Positions 44,142 through 57,326 of a DNA stretch of 64,000 bases are shown here, one piece after another. A program made the position numbers and the translations under genes. A model generated the notes under the pieces. The model did no database searches, had not been told where the DNA came from, and worked only from the letters and a program-made list of their open reading frames with translations. The stretch covers positions 34,792,008-34,856,007 of the forward strand of contig NC_089280.1 in NCBI RefSeq assembly GCF_963678975.1, written 5' to 3'. Within the stretch, counting starts at the first letter, position 1; each line of letters starts with the position of its first letter. The stretch is from Dysidea avara (lineage: Eukaryota > Porifera > Demospongiae > Dictyoceratida > Dysideidae).

Positions 44142-47100
44142 TAGATTTGATTTGATTGTTAACTGGTATGGATAGCTACCCTTTAATATTGTATGTTTAT
44201 ATGCCAATTATTTCATGCACACACAATCTTATAAACAGTACATGAGGTTGTTAAAAAGGCAGTACACCAACCCATACAAGTTCTTTTCGTAAAATGTGAC
44301 TGCATCTGCGAAAACTGATCTTAGGCCTCTATTTGGTGATTATAAGTTTCTCATCCACTGCCCGCATCTGTCTTAGGCTACCGCATGATAAGGCCACTCC
44401 AATTGGTAATTATGTTTCTGGTCCACCGCCCGCATCCTTTTTTGGAGAATGTGAAATTTCAGAAATACATTTAGGTAATGCCCGCATCAAAATTGGGCTG
44501 CAACAAAAATACTAAATCAAACTGCTTAAGTATAATAATTTGCCTTTTAGCTATGTGTGAAAACCTGCAATAAATGGGCATAGTGCATAGTACAGATCAA
44601 TATACTCTAATAGAACAGTCAGTAAATTACAATTCCCGGGTAATGGAACAGTAATAGGGCAACCCAATTTTTGACTCAGAAGGTTGCTATTGATGTTCAA
44701 CATGGCAATGCTGCTTCTGTAATGGCAACAATTCCATCATCACAGGATTGGGCAGAGTTTGCCTCTCTGTCCATTGTTTGATCGTGAAGACCTTTTGTTG
44801 TATTATTGGTTTATATTATTTTTAAAGGCAGCTATATTCAATGATAAAAAAAGAAAATTTTGAAATCACAAAAGTACTCTAACTGAGCAGTCACTTCATT
44901 GTTGCTTTGTTGCTGAATTCCGCCTGCCCGCATCTAAGACTAAACTTCAAATGACCAGAAACATAAAAACAAATTGGAGTGGCCTAAGCCATTATTTACT
45001 CTGTGCATGCTCAGAAGAACACGTGATACCAAACCATCATAATTTTTATTGAAACACGATGATGTTTTTAAATTAACACTACAGTGTGCCAGGAGTGCCT
45101 TGGCAAATTGCTGCAGTGGATTCTATTTTCGACTGTTTTTCAAGTCAACTGAAATCCTGCTAGCTCGATAGAGCATGATTGCAATTAAAAAACCAATGTT
45201 AATTTGTGGGAGGAAAGAAGGAGAATTTGGACAAGGTCTGTACATCATTGTATTAATATTATAGTGGCCTAATGGTAATGCCCTCCTGCCCGCAGCATAA
45301 TAATTAGAAAGACTGGATAAGAAACTAATAATCACCAAATAGGGGCCTTATCATCCAAGACAGAAAGTTCGATTTTTTTCACACAAACACAGTGAATGCA
45401 CTATCAGATTTCACTGTCACAGTCAAGTGGTCTGCTTTTGCTAGCTGTTTTTTTTTCAAGCACAGTGGCGAGCCATACAAGTGGTCTGGGGTCTTGATGG
45501 AGTCCTGGCCAACCAGGAGATGGCTGTGTGTGGCTGTACAGCTCTGTGGTATTGGAAAATGACTTGTGCTGTAAATTTCCTTTCATTGGCCTAATTCATC
45601 CCAAATCATTTCTCTTCAATTTTTAAACAGCATCTTTCCCACCTTCCAGGCTCCCAGTCTCCCACCCCTTTTGGAGCTTGCCTGATACAGCCAACCTCGG
45701 TTAAAAAACTATCTAAAATGGCTGGAAACTTGTAGTATGTTCGCGTTGAGCTGAATCCTCAAAAACATTTAATTACTCATGGATGCAATTACACACGATC
45801 TTGAAATTTGGCTCATTTGTAGTACTGCTTGACCCGCTAAAAATATTTCAAATCTTGTTCAAATATTTGACATGTTATTTACAGCCAAGAGTACATAATA
45901 AAAATAGTGAGGAAGAGTGTCTAACTGCCAATACAGCCTGTACAAAATCACTGCATATTATTGAATAGACAATGATCTTTGAACAAATTACTGATGATAG
46001 AGATCTGTTAATAGGTGTTGAGTGCTGTTGATAAGGTAAAGCTTTTGTTCTGCCAATGTGTGGATGCTCTATACTACACAGTGATTTTGGCTAAGTTAGA
46101 CACTCTCCCTCCCTATTTTTATTATGTACTCTTGTTATAGCCAATCAAACTCTTGCTACAGCCAATCAAAATTTTCACAATACATTTGGTGTGTAGAAGC
46201 CATATAAGTATAGTGTCCATTACAGCCCTTTCCTGGACTTGTAATGGAGCCAAACCCTACGTGTCTGTTGTTGACACCTTTGCTGTTACCAATAGTCATC
46301 TGGTTGGCTGAAATGTTACCTCTGTTGAGAAAAAATCCACTTTTAATTTTAATTTTAGCTGTTTTTCAGGATTCAGCTCAACGTGAACATACTATAGCTA
46401 TTGACTACCTTAGAGGATGATCTGGAAGGTAATAAATTGTTGTAAGATGTGTGCAAATTTGGTACACGTAGCTACCATCATTACAACACTCTGAATATTT
46501 AAAACTGGCGTTTCTCGATACTTTCAAATGGGCAGTAGGACTGGTTTTCCCAGAGACAGTCACAAATAATTCTTTTCATGACATAATAACTTGTGTTTTA
46601 TTGCATCATGTCACACTTGTAGTGATCTTCCAGAGGAGACTCACGTGAGCTCATAGAAATTTTACAGAACAATTAAAAAATTGTAGGAGGTTTCATTGAA
46701 AACTAGGTGCCAATCGAAAGCTTTTTTGTAATGGCATGGTAAACCCCATGGCCCAGTGGTTTGATGTTAATATAAAGGGTGATTGAAGACGTCATCATGT
46801 GATGAAGAGCTTACTGCACAAAATAGAGGGCGAACACCAACAATGGAAGAGAATAGCACTGGAAATTGTATTCAAGCTTTTCATAATCCCATAATTTAGG
46901 CATAATAGGTTAAGTATCAGTTCAGATGCAATTAACTTTAATTTTTTTTGATAGCACTTAACATTTGTCTTACCTTCTCTGGTGATCTTCTAACAGGGGT
47001 AAGTAGAATTAGGGGAAAATGGGAAAGGGACGGGAGTGGGAATAGGAATGACCCACAGAAAATGCCTGATAAACGTTAGCATATAATATACAGGTGGATT

Positions 47101-47530
47101 TTACAGCACAACATTTCTTTATTTGCAGCATTGTTTGGAATCATTCACTGATGAATTGATCGAAGCACTCTAGTAGAGCAGTTACCTGCTTAAAAATACT
47201 CTAATAGAGCAGTCAGATCACTAACTATCCCACTATGCAGCTAGGGACCTGCATTAAAGCCTGCACAGTAATTTATGGACTATAGCATAGATTAGGTATA
47301 CAGTATAGACAAGCTAAGTCATCAACATTGAGAGTTAGCTACTCCCTTGAAACCATAACATTAGCTATAGCATGAATAGGATTATAAAGGATTCTAATTA
47401 ACTGACAGTTCCTGCATATAGGTGTGGGAAGTTGTACCTGCAACCTCATAATAATCACATGATTTTTATGTGATAGTTGTAGTGTGGAGGTGCCAAGCAT
47501 ACCAGTGCTACATGCAGTCTTTGAGGCCTA

Positions 47531-48000
47531 TACCGTAGACTCCAGTTATTAGGTGCACATAGTTATTAAGCACATATTGTCTGTTAAGCACATATCGTAT
47601 AGACTTGTGCTAGACACCTGTTTGTTAAGCGCATATGGTTGAAATCGCCTCTGCAACCTCGTACTACATAGAATTGCAGCAAAAAATTGTCAGAACGCAT
47701 CAGACATGTCACAGCACACTTGATGCCTCGCCAGGCCCGTGTCTAGCAGATACTGCCGCCTGTATAGTTGTAGCTACCTGACTTCTAACTAAGGATTTCT
47801 GCTTCCACTACTGAAGCAAACTATTTAACTGGTGCTCAAATCGCTTGAAAACTGTAGTGGGCACAACTAATACCCTCCTATATAGCAGAAACTCCTTACC
47901 GTAATTTATTAGCGCATGCGCTTAACAAGCACAGTAAATTTCACAATTAATTCCTCCGAAAATTATAAGTGCATGTGCCTGATAACCAGAGTCTACAGTA
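47531..48000. mobile_element. ~470-bp TIR MITE with TA flanks
   Basis: The left end TACCGTAGACTCCAGTTATT and the right end ending AACCAGAGTCTACAGTA are inverse complements with a few mismatches. The interior repeats GTTAAGCACATAT and its inverse near CGCATGCGCTTAACA. TA at the tips suggests a mariner-type element. No ORF. Confidence 0.7.
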
Positions 48001-48089
48001 ATAGGCACTGTCAGTTAACTAGGATACTTTGTAATCATCAGTACTAACCCTCTCCAGTATTTACTCTTGATTTTGTTGTATAGCTATTA

Positions 48090-48256
48090 ATTTAAAAATG
48101 GATCCAAGCAATAAAAAGTGTTGAAACAAGGGAGAGATGAATGATGGTATTACAGGTGGAAAAATCCCTACTTTGGCATTGAGCAAATCATTGGTATAAC
48201 ATGCCGATGTAGGGATTTACCACCAAGCTATGCTGTAATACCATCATTCATCTCTG
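48090..48256. mobile_element. Foldback MITE family 2, copy 4
   Basis: Left arm AGAGATGAATGATGGTATTA and right arm TAATACCATCATTCATCTCT are exact inverse complements. The right arm lacks the outer GGATCC part, so the copy is truncated. Confidence 0.7.
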
Positions 48257-48690
48257 TGGCTCTATCTCAGCCAAAGCAGAAACAAAAACATTGGAAAAAG
48301 TGGTATTACATACCATACGCCCTCCTGCCCTGCAATTATATAACTCAAATTAAAACAATTTGCAGGAATACACACACATACAATAATTAACCCACTGGCT
48401 ACTCCATAACTAATCATTTGGGCCACTGCTCTAACTGCCACATCTATTGATTATCATAAACGACAGAAGTTTGGAGTGACAAAAGTTTGGTGAATCAAGG
48501 AAATGCACTATTAAAGTTTATTTGCCAATCAGCTAGTTTCATATTAGCTGCATTCTAAAGTTGTCAAACTTTTGTCTGCCAACTTTTTTTGCGTGATGAT
48601 TTGCCAAACTTATTACAATAAGCCTTACTGAACTTTCATCATTTACTGTACTCCGAATTACTCATCCACCCGGCCAGAAACCATAACTGA

Positions 48691-49316
48691 ATATGTGACC
48701 CAGTCTGGGAAAATAGGTCTTATCACCCATGTCAGCAGATTCAATTTTTCACCAAGAACACACAAAGCTACATGAATAAACTATCAAATTTCACAATCAA
48801 AATCAGCTAGACTTGAGTAGTCTGGTTTTGCTGGCTGCTTTTCCCAAGCCCAGTGGCAATCCGTATGTGCGGTGTGGGGCATCAGTGGAGCTCTGGTCAG
48901 CCTGAGGGTGGCTGTAAAGCTCCATGGTGTTGAATAAAGACCTATGCTGTAAGTTTCTTTTCATTTAAGCCAGTTTTGATTCCTGAATGGCCCATAACTT
49001 GGACATTTATCCCTATGTCTTCCTTTTCAATTTTTTTAACAGCCTCTTGCCCTTCTTCTGGGCCCGCCTCCTTTTGGAGCTTGCCTGATACAGCCAACCT
49101 CAGTTTAAAAACTATCTAAAATGGCGGGAAACTTAGTTGCTGGCTACTTGAACAGTGGATGCTCTGGAAGGTAAGGAATTGGCATAAAATGTGTGAAAAT
49201 TTGGTACATGTAGCTTCAACCATTGGTGAGCTACAACACACAAAATACTTAAAACCGGCATTTCTCGATACTTCTAAATAGACGATAAGACCCCTTTTTC
49301 CAGACTGGGTCACATG
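48691..49316. mobile_element. ~625-bp TIR element, GTGACCCAGTCTGGG family
   Basis: Left end ATGTGACCCAGTCTGGGAAA and right end TTTTTCCAGACTGGGTCACAT are exact inverse complements. A diverged copy lies at 6637-7196, and fragments occur at about 22060-22500 (reverse) and 44290-46565. It has no transposase, so it depends on another source. Confidence 0.8.
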
Positions 49317-50141
49317 TACACTAATAGATGAGGCGGCCAAAACAAACAATATCCCCAAATTCAAATTGCTACATACACTGACTCCTTTTTATTGCTTGGA
49401 TCTTTAAAATATTAACATACTAGTTTGTTTGGTGTTTTGTTATAGCACACAGCTAAACATGTGTGATTGTTCTATTAGGGTGACTGCTGTATTAGAGTAT
49501 CTCAAGCTTTTTGTGAAGGAGTGGCTGGTGCCAGACTACAATTAGTAGCACACGCATACATGATCATGTGATCTGGGGATCATTAGTCGTACCGCGGTGA
49601 GTGCAACACATCACAAGCTAAGAGTGTAGTCAAGAGACAAATAATTAGCACAAGGTGAAGCTGATCACGATCATGAGTACTACGTGTATATCATACAGTA
49701 TGATAATCATACAGTATGTATATCATACAGTATGAGAGTATGCCAGGGCCTAGCTGTAAGAAAAGGTATTGGTTTGATTTGATTGATTGTTTTAGCTCCT
49801 TGCAATCGGCTAAGCTGTTCTTCCTTACAGGAGTGGTAACAACACTTATAGTCACAAAATACAAAATAAGACATTTCTATATAAGGTAACTACCTGCTGA
49901 CAACAGCTGCCCTCCACCAACTATATTTATAACTACATATGTAGCTTGCTACACTGCTTCTCTGAATACTGTGACTGTTCTATTAGAGTTTCTTGATCTT
50001 GACTGCTCTATTAGAGTATCTTGATCTGGACTACATGATTCCCAGGGCTACATACCATTTGATACATGTTGTACGTTTTAACTCTATAACAATTTACTAC
50101 AGTTACAATCCAACTAGTTTTAATTTTCTTTCTTACAGTCC

Positions 50142-50212
50142 ACTATATATAATAGTATACTATATATAATAGTATACTATATATAATAGTATACTATATA
50201 TAATAGTATATT
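50142..50212 (+). repeat. 17-bp tandem repeat, four copies
   Basis: ACTATATATAATAGTAT repeats four times and is itself nearly palindromic, so the array can fold as hairpins. Confidence 0.9.
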
Positions 50213-50593
50213 ATTATTATAGCTACACGTAGTTCTTATTTTTACATTTTGTCCCTTCAGCTCACTATTAATTATTCCAGCTTCATTTCTCTAAAATTAC
50301 TTCCAGTGTTAATCTTGGCACACACATACTATACATGTCAAGTTTCCCTGGGTAGTATCCTCACAAGTTAGCCAGAAAATCCTGCAGTTTTCCTCTTTAC
50401 TGGCACTTTGTCACACAAGCCCTCTCTTTGCTTTAACTGTTTGGACAATCATGGCAATATACAGCACAAAATGTACTTACTTCAAACACTAGGTGTACCC
50501 CCGGTCTCATGTTATGCTATTTGTAAAAATTATCCACTGCTAGGAACCTATGCAAAAATATTTTGAGTAAAGTGAAATGGCTAGAGGCCTAAA

Positions 50594-50785
50594 GTGCTAA
50601 ATAGCAAAGGTAGTGACAGCCCTCGAGCTTGGATGTACATATCAGACACCCCAAAAGTCAATCCCACAATTGAAAGTTCCTGGCATGTGTTGAAACATAA
50701 TGATGTAGGAATAACGTTCTGGGAGCTATTTGCCCACGCAATGGAAACCACAATCAATCGTCAGATGCTAGTGTATAAAACAAAT
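50594..50785 (+). CDS. Exon-like ORF within segmental repeat, unrecognised
   Basis: An open frame reads SPRAWMYISDTPKVNPTIES, SWHVLKHNDVGITFWELFAH, AMETTINRQMLVYKTNE and then meets a strong GAG|GTAAGT donor. The same sequence, partly deleted, and the same donor occur at about 4750-4865. The acidic-aromatic composition looks like a globular domain. I cannot name the family. It may be a captured exon or a piece of an element-encoded protein. Confidence 0.4.
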
Positions 50786-51484
50786 GAGGTAAGTAATCTG
50801 TAGTTCTTTCACCTATCAGGTGAGTGTGCCCTGAGTGATACGTATCACTTATATCACAACTGTATCGGGATTTTCTGATATACACACCCTTACCCCTCAG
50901 GATTCATGTGTATATATCAGCAAAATTCCTCACAGCAGTGGTTTTACTATTACATATGTAACACCTGGTGAAGGGATCTAGATACTTTGGCACCTTATTT
51001 AATGACAGGATTATGTAAGTGTCCACATTAACAGGTTCCTGTGTACAATGCTATAATATTTAGTGCAGAAACTGACTTGGAAAATCAGGACTTCACTCAT
51101 GACACTAGTAGTTGGTACAGGTGCACTTTAATAAAATTCTTTCAAGCAGTTTTGTGTGGTGCAGAACATTGTGCAGTATTGCATAGAGTTAAGCTATACC
51201 CACGTTTCTAGTTTTCACAGGCACGTGCTGGTAGCTTTGTCTAGATTGTGGGTGGAAGAATCATGGAGGAAAATAGGTCAGTGTTTGTGTGTGTGTGTAA
51301 CAACTTCTAACTGTCCATGTCACATAAAGAATGAAGTTCAGGTGGTGTTCACATGTTTTCCTTTGAGACACAATACAATTTCCTAAGCCCACGACCGATA
51401 TAAATAATAGTGCACTAGTTGTGTGATGGTTAAAATATTTCACGTAGAACTGTAGAAAAATCAAATGGAGGGCTCAATAAATAT

Positions 51485-51930
51485 TTGGTTCTATATATTT
51501 GGTTCATGTTTTATGATGGTTTGAGGAGAAACACTGCCGTTATATATGAAGATATTATGAGTAGTATGCAACATGACATTTGTGACCATCTCAGCAAAAA
51601 CCAGTCTAGTTTGCACAAGCATATACGCATGCGTATTGAGAAAAATGAAATTTTAAAAAGTGGTGAAATTATGCGTGTTAAAAAGAAATTTTTATGCAAG
51701 TTATAATCGAGCCGTTACTCAGGAAAGGAAATGTTAAATCGATTAAACCATCTTATTCACCTACTCATGGGGAGTTCGAAAATCTTTATTTCATTTCTGT
51801 AGCCCCCATAGCACGTGCGTTTGTTTACGATGCAGTAGACGTAAACAAAATCATTGCCATTTCTTCAATAAAACTGCCTTCATACGCCTATGCACAAGTG
51901 ACTGCAGGGCTAAAACTATACCTTGGCTGA
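51485..51930 (+). pseudogene. Unrecognised repeat-encoded ORF pair, copy Z
   Basis: Matches 1939-2384 with a handful of substitutions and the same overlap between frames (51485-51706, 51694-51930). There is no flanking start-site or splice evidence to show which frame is translated. Confidence 0.35.
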
Positions 51931-53334
51931 TCTACCAATCCATGGTGAACACTGTAAGCCAAATCCCAACTTTGTAGACTAATCCAAATGAAAATTATGG
52001 CTGGTAATGTAAGCACCTGTAATTTATTTTTAGTATAGTCACTTACAAATCAATTTCCTTGCTTTTCCTACTTTCTAGCACTGTAATTCCAAAACTACTC
52101 ACCATAATAGACTAAAATTTTGGTGAATCATTCCTTGGACTATGCAGATATGCTGAGAAAATAAAAAGAAATTCATAAGTTGTGTGAACTAGATGGGTTT
52201 TCGCTGAGACGGTCACATATGCAATGTGTAATTACTTATAGTAGCTGCTTGTAACGGTGTGTGTTTATTGTAAAAAATATATTAGACTTCCACAATGACG
52301 ACATGTGGCAGTGACCAGTTCATCACTAACAGAAAGCAACTGCAAACAATTGTCCATACTGTAGACATATGGAAAACACCATACTTTACAGGATCTTACA
52401 TAATTTCATTATGTACCAATTCATGTGGGCTTGTCCCACCCCCTGTGTGTTGTACTAGTCCTGTGGATTATGTACTGACTCATTGACACGTTCCTTATAG
52501 TAGTGATCTTTTAACAAGAGGGTTTGTGTGTTCTCTAAGATATTATTAGTGGTCCTTGGTGTGTATGTACATACTGCATGAATATTGAAATTCACCAGTA
52601 TGTAATTTCTATCCTCTCACCTGATCACAGATGCAGTGATGGTAGAGGATGTACAGAGAGTAACATTGACCATGTTGGAAGACAACCTGTGTTAGGGGAC
52701 CTCATGTGATCAGTTAGATACAACAGATGAAGGAATAGAAGTAGCCGACCAATAAAGGACATCTTACCAGGAGTAGATTACTGTTCTCAGGATGATAACC
52801 AGATTTTTGTAAATTCAATATTACACATCAATCAGCTGTAATGCAGTTGGTAATTTTATCATCACCATATATGGTATAATAACAGGGAGTCAGTTTTGAT
52901 ATTGACATCACAGACATGTACCCTCCTGAAGGACTCTTTAAATTCCAATACCTCAGCTATGCTTATACACCACAATGGCACCAAAGTGTTTAACTTATTT
53001 AAATTGAGGATAACAGAGAAGCAACTTTGAAAGTGGATAACTGGAGCAGTAGCGAAAGTCAGACAAAACAGATATAGTGGCCTCAAGCCTGGAATTCTAG
53101 AAATCATATAGTAGAACTCTTGCTCCAAAATTATAATAAATTACATTTTGGTCCCAACAGTTCTGGCTCAAAAATTATGTGATACCCCTGAAAGAGATAA
53201 ACATATTCATAAATCCTGAAGTCAGGGGCGGATCCAGAGTCTGGAAAGAGGTGGGGCACCTTGCTGAAAAAAGTTGAAGAGCAAAAAAAAAAAAAAAAGG
53301 TCACAACAATAATAGCTAGTTATCCTTTACCAAA

Positions 53335-54120
53335 ATTAAGACACACGATAGTGTGTCGTGCGGCCCAAGAAGCTGGCACGCCACACCGTGAGTATATTGA
53401 CAGGAAGAAAGAAAACGTCATTTTCACACTTGTATCTCGATGATAGCTTATCCGATTGAAACCAAATTTGCTGCAGAGTTGCCCGCCAGCTAGGGGAGTC
53501 TACATTCCAAATTTGAAGGAAATCACTCAAGCCATTTCCGAGATATGAGCGGCCAAAGTTTCGTTTTTTTTTCTTCGTTTTTTTTTTCTTCGTCTTTTCG
53601 CACACTTGCAAAAATTGCTATAAAACGCAAACGCGTACTCCGATCGCCTTGAAATTTGGCACACAGAAAGGGAGTCCAAAGGCGCACCCTAGCATCAAAT
53701 TTGGTGGAAATCCGATGAATGGTTCAGGCGTTATGACCGATTATTCGCGTAAAACAAGATCGATTTGTTGTCACGCCTACAGGGTAAACCGCTTCATGGA
53801 ATGAGCTGAAAATTGCTATGTAGATGGAGTAACCATCGTAGGAGTGCCTTTTGGTGGTTTGAAAGGAATCGAGATTAAGACCACGGAGATATGACACAAA
53901 ACCCAACCTGTGTCACAATTACGCGATCGATTTTTAGTAATAAAAAAATATTAGTTTTTACGCCTACTAGGCAAACCGCTAAGAGCAATGAGCTGAAAAT
54001 CGGTGTATAGCTGGAATAATCTTCATAGAAAGTACTTGCAGTAGTATAGAAGAATTGGATTACAAACCACTGAGTTATGATTCGAAAGCCAACTCTGTGT
54101 AGTAAATGCGAGATCGAGAT
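53335..54120 (+). repeat. Protein-like tandem repeats (CHAYRVNR type), right copy
   Basis: Starts with ACACACGATAGTGTGTCGTG and contains a poly-T/CTT block. It then runs through about 200-bp units that translate as CCHAYRVNRF and GLKGIEIKTTEI with stops between. It aligns with the left copy in inverse orientation. Confidence 0.5.
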
Positions 54121-54174
54121 ACTCTAATAGAACAGTCACCCTAATAGAGCATTCAGCTAATTTATTTACTCCAT

Positions 54175-56250
54175 TATAGAATTCTATTACATTACAAGTC
54201 ATTCTGTAGGGAGTTCAGCTGCAAACAGTTAATCTTATAGACAGTTCAGCAAGAAGCAAGTCACCCTGTGGAGAATTAAGCTACAATTATATCACTGTAG
54301 AGATTCAGAACATTACAAGTCACACTGAAGAGAGTTCATCTATAAACAAGTCATGCACCCTGTAGAGAGTTCACCTACAATTAAATTACTCTCTAGAGAA
54401 TTCAGCTACACACAAATCACTGTGCAGAGAGTTCAGCTACAAACAAATTATCCTGTAGAGAGATCAGCTACAAACAAAACACTTTGCAGAGAGTTCAGGT
54501 ACAAACAAATCAATCTTTAGAGTGATCAGCAACAAACAAATCAACTTGTAGAGAGATCAACTAGAAACAAATCACCCTGTAGAGAGTTTAGCTACAAACA
54601 AATCAATGTGCAGAGAGATCAACTACAAACAAATCACCCTGTAGAGAGATCATCTAGGAACTAGACACAATGTAAGGAGTTCAGCTACAAGCAATACACC
54701 CTGTTGAGATTTCAGCTACAAACAAATCAACCTGTAGAGCGATCAGCTAGAAACAAATCACCCAGAAGAGAAGTCAGCTACAAAAAATCACCCTGTAGAG
54801 AGATCAGCTAGAAACAAATCACCCTGTAGAGACTTCAGCTACAAACAAATCAACCTGCAGAGAGATCAGCTACAAACAAATCACCCTGTAGAGAGTTCAG
54901 CTAAAACAAATCAACCTGCAGAGAGATCAGCTACAAACAAATCACCTTATAGACAGTTCAGCTACAAACAGATTACCCTGTAGAGAGATCGACTACAAAC
55001 AAATCAACTTGCAGAGAGATCAGCTACAAAAAATCACCCTGTAGAGAGATCAGCTAGAAACAAATCACCCTGTAGAGACTTCAGCTACAAATAAATCAAC
55101 CTGCAGAGAGATCAGCTACAAACAAATCACCCTGTAGAGAGATCAGCTAGAGACTAGACACACTGTAAGGAGTTCAGCTACAAGCAAATCACCCTTTAGA
55201 GAGTTCAGCTACAAACAAATCAACCTGCAGAGAGATCAAATCACCTTATAGAGAGTTCAGCTACAAACAAATTGCCCTGTAGAGAGATCAGTTACAAACA
55301 AATCAACCTGCAGAGAGATCAGCTACACACAAATCAACTTGTAGAGAGATCAGCTACAAACAAATCTCACTGTGGAGATCAGCTAGAAACTAGACACAAT
55401 GTAAGGAGTTCAGCTACAAGCAAATCACCCTGTAGAGATTTCAGCTGCAAACAAATCACCCTGTAGAGAGATCAGCTAGAAACTAGACACTATGTAAAGA
55501 GTTCAGCTATAGAAGAGGTCACCTTATAGAGAATTTAGCTACAAAGAAACCATCATGTAGAGAGTTCAGCTGCAAACAAATCACTCTGTATAGAGTTCAC
55601 TCAGTTCAGCTAGAAAAAGTCACCTTGTAGAGAGTTCAGCTACAAAGAAACTGCCATGTAGAGAGTTCAGCCTCAAACAAATTACCGTGTAGAGAATTCA
55701 ACAACAAACAAATTGCCCTGTAGAGGGATCAGCTAGAAGAAGTTACCTTGTAGAGAGTTCAGCTACAAAGAAACCATCATGTAGAGAGTTCAGCTACAAA
55801 GAAAGCACCATGTAGAGAGTTTAGCTGCAAACAAATCACCTGTAGAGAGTTCAGCTAGAAACAAATGACCCTGTAGAGAGATCAGCTAGAAGAGGTCACC
55901 TCGGAGAGAGTTCAGCTACAAAGAAATCACCACCTAAAGAGTTCAGCTGCAAAGAAATCACCCTGTAGAAAATTCTACCAGAAACAAATTGCCCTGTAGA
56001 AAGATCAGTTAGAAGAAGTTACCTTTTAGAGAGTTCAGCTACAAATAAACCATTCTGTAAAGATCTCAGCTGCAAACAAATCACCTGTACAGAATTCAGC
56101 TACAAACACATCACCCTGTAGAGAGATCAGCTAGAAGAAGTTACCTTGTAGATCGTTCAGCTACAAACAATTCACCCTGTAGAGAGAGCAATTAGAAGAA
56201 GTCACCTTGTAGAGTGTTCAGTTACGAAGAAACCACCATGGAGATTTCTG
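54175..56250 (-). repeat. 2.1-kb satellite array, inverted relative to 23.1-27.2 kb
   Basis: Monomers TGTAGAGAGTTCAGCTA and CCCTGTAGAGAGATCAGCTA alternate with CAAACAAATCACC spacers. These are the reverse complement of the left array. Local blocks, such as CTAGACACAATGTAAGGAGT, repeat several times. Confidence 0.95.
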
Positions 56251-56258
56251 TAATCAAT

Positions 56259-56502
56259 ATATGTGACCGGATTTGCGAAAAGGGGTCTTCCACACACATC
56301 CAATTCTGTAAACGTTGGAGACCATAACTCAGTGTTCAAGTAACATATTAACCTGAAAATTTCACCATGTATTCAGCTATAGTGGTGCTCACCACTGCCC
56401 AAATTTCAAGGCAATAGCTCTTTCCAATCTGAAGTTATCAATTGTCAAAGTTGGCAAATTGGATGTGTGTGGAAGACCCCTTTCGCAAATCCGGTCACAT
56501 AT
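56259..56502. mobile_element. Palindromic GTGACCGG element
   Basis: Arms ATATGTGACCGGATTTGCGA and TCGCAAATCCGGTCACATAT are exact inverse complements, continuing inward to ACACACATCCAATT. Half copies occur at about 23031-23140, and a diverged full copy at 61077-61422. Confidence 0.85.
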
Positions 56503-56661
56503 GTATTATATATATAATTTGTACATTTACTGATAAAATATTTAAAGTACATCTACTTCATCTTTTCTTCTTCCTGTAGTAAAGAAAAAAACATAGGTTA
56601 AAAAAGTCCCAAAGCTGGCCATAGGCCAGCTTTGGGGTATACAAATACAAAAATAAATGAA

Positions 56662-56983
56662 ATCTAATCCAAAACAGCTAAGCTGTAAAAAAAAGTGTGT
56701 GGCCCTCAGAAAGGCTATGGTGAAAAAAGATGTGAAATCCAAGGTGGCGGCCAAGAAATGGCTGTGATGGTAGGTTAATGGTAAAAATTTTAATAACGAC
56801 AATTCAGGTGAATTTTTGTGCCACTTCACAAAATTCACCTGAATTGTCATCATTAAAATTTTTACCATTAACCTACCATCACAGCCATTTCTTGGCCGCC
56901 ACCTTGGATTTCACATCTTTTTTCACCATAGCCTTTCTGAGGGCCGCACACTTTTTTTACAGCTTGGCTGTTTTGGATTAGAT
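56662..56983. mobile_element. Foldback MITE family 1, second arm-perfect copy
   Basis: Nearly the reverse complement of 22551-22871, with arms of about 150 bases pairing ATCTAATCCAAAACAGC with GCTGTTTTGGATTAGAT. It bounds the right composite. Confidence 0.9.
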
Positions 56984-57326
56984 ATATATACCCATAACTG
57001 AATTATAGGGATTAAATGTCCACTAGTATGATTATCTACAGACCTCCCTTGTTTCACTACTAATTAAATTTCCTTATATTGTTTGCTTACTTTTTGTACT
57101 GTAATTGTGACTACAAACCCATGCATACCAAATCAGAAGAAATAATGGTGCCAGAATTAATGCTTTCATCTGAATGCTCACTCCCAGCTATCAATTATTT
57201 AGAGTGGAAAGTAGTCATATACATTTTGTTTTCTCAACCCATTACAAATTTGCTCCATAAGGAAGCCCTTGAAAATACACACAAGTAAAAAGTTTTAATT
57301 TGTTGTGTAAGGCAAGGAGTTATGAA

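Larger units (their letters stand above)
43891..49480. other. Repeat-dominated spacer between NLR A and segment Z
   Basis: No convincing gene. Contents include an exon-like block at 44021-44141, rearranged pieces of the GTGACC TIR family (about 44290-46565), a 470-bp TIR element (47531-48000), foldback MITE copy 48090-48256 and a full TIR element 48691-49316. The CTCTATTAGAG motif recurs at 44602, 44874, 47166 and 47202. Confidence 0.5.
49484..53222 (+). repeat. Segmental repeat, copy Z (most complete)
   Basis: Combines what copies X and Y show separately: the start (GTGACTGCTGTATTAGAG), a LINE-tail-like piece, the exon-like ORF at 50594-50785, the CACCTATCAGGTGAG hairpin, the ORF pair and the CTCAAAAATTATGTGATACC end. 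It ends directly before a CAGGGGCGGATC MITE tip and the right satellite composite. Confidence 0.75.
53335..56983 (-). mobile_element. Satellite-bearing composite element, right (inverted) copy
   Basis: In minus orientation this repeats the order of 22551-28070: foldback MITE (56983-56662), linker with GCCAGCTTTGGG, a GTGACCGG..TTGCG palindrome (56259-56502), satellite (56250-54175) and protein-like repeats (to 53335). Its palindrome is complete, whereas the left copy keeps only half, with satellite replacing the rest. The left satellite is about twice as long. Confidence 0.65.
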
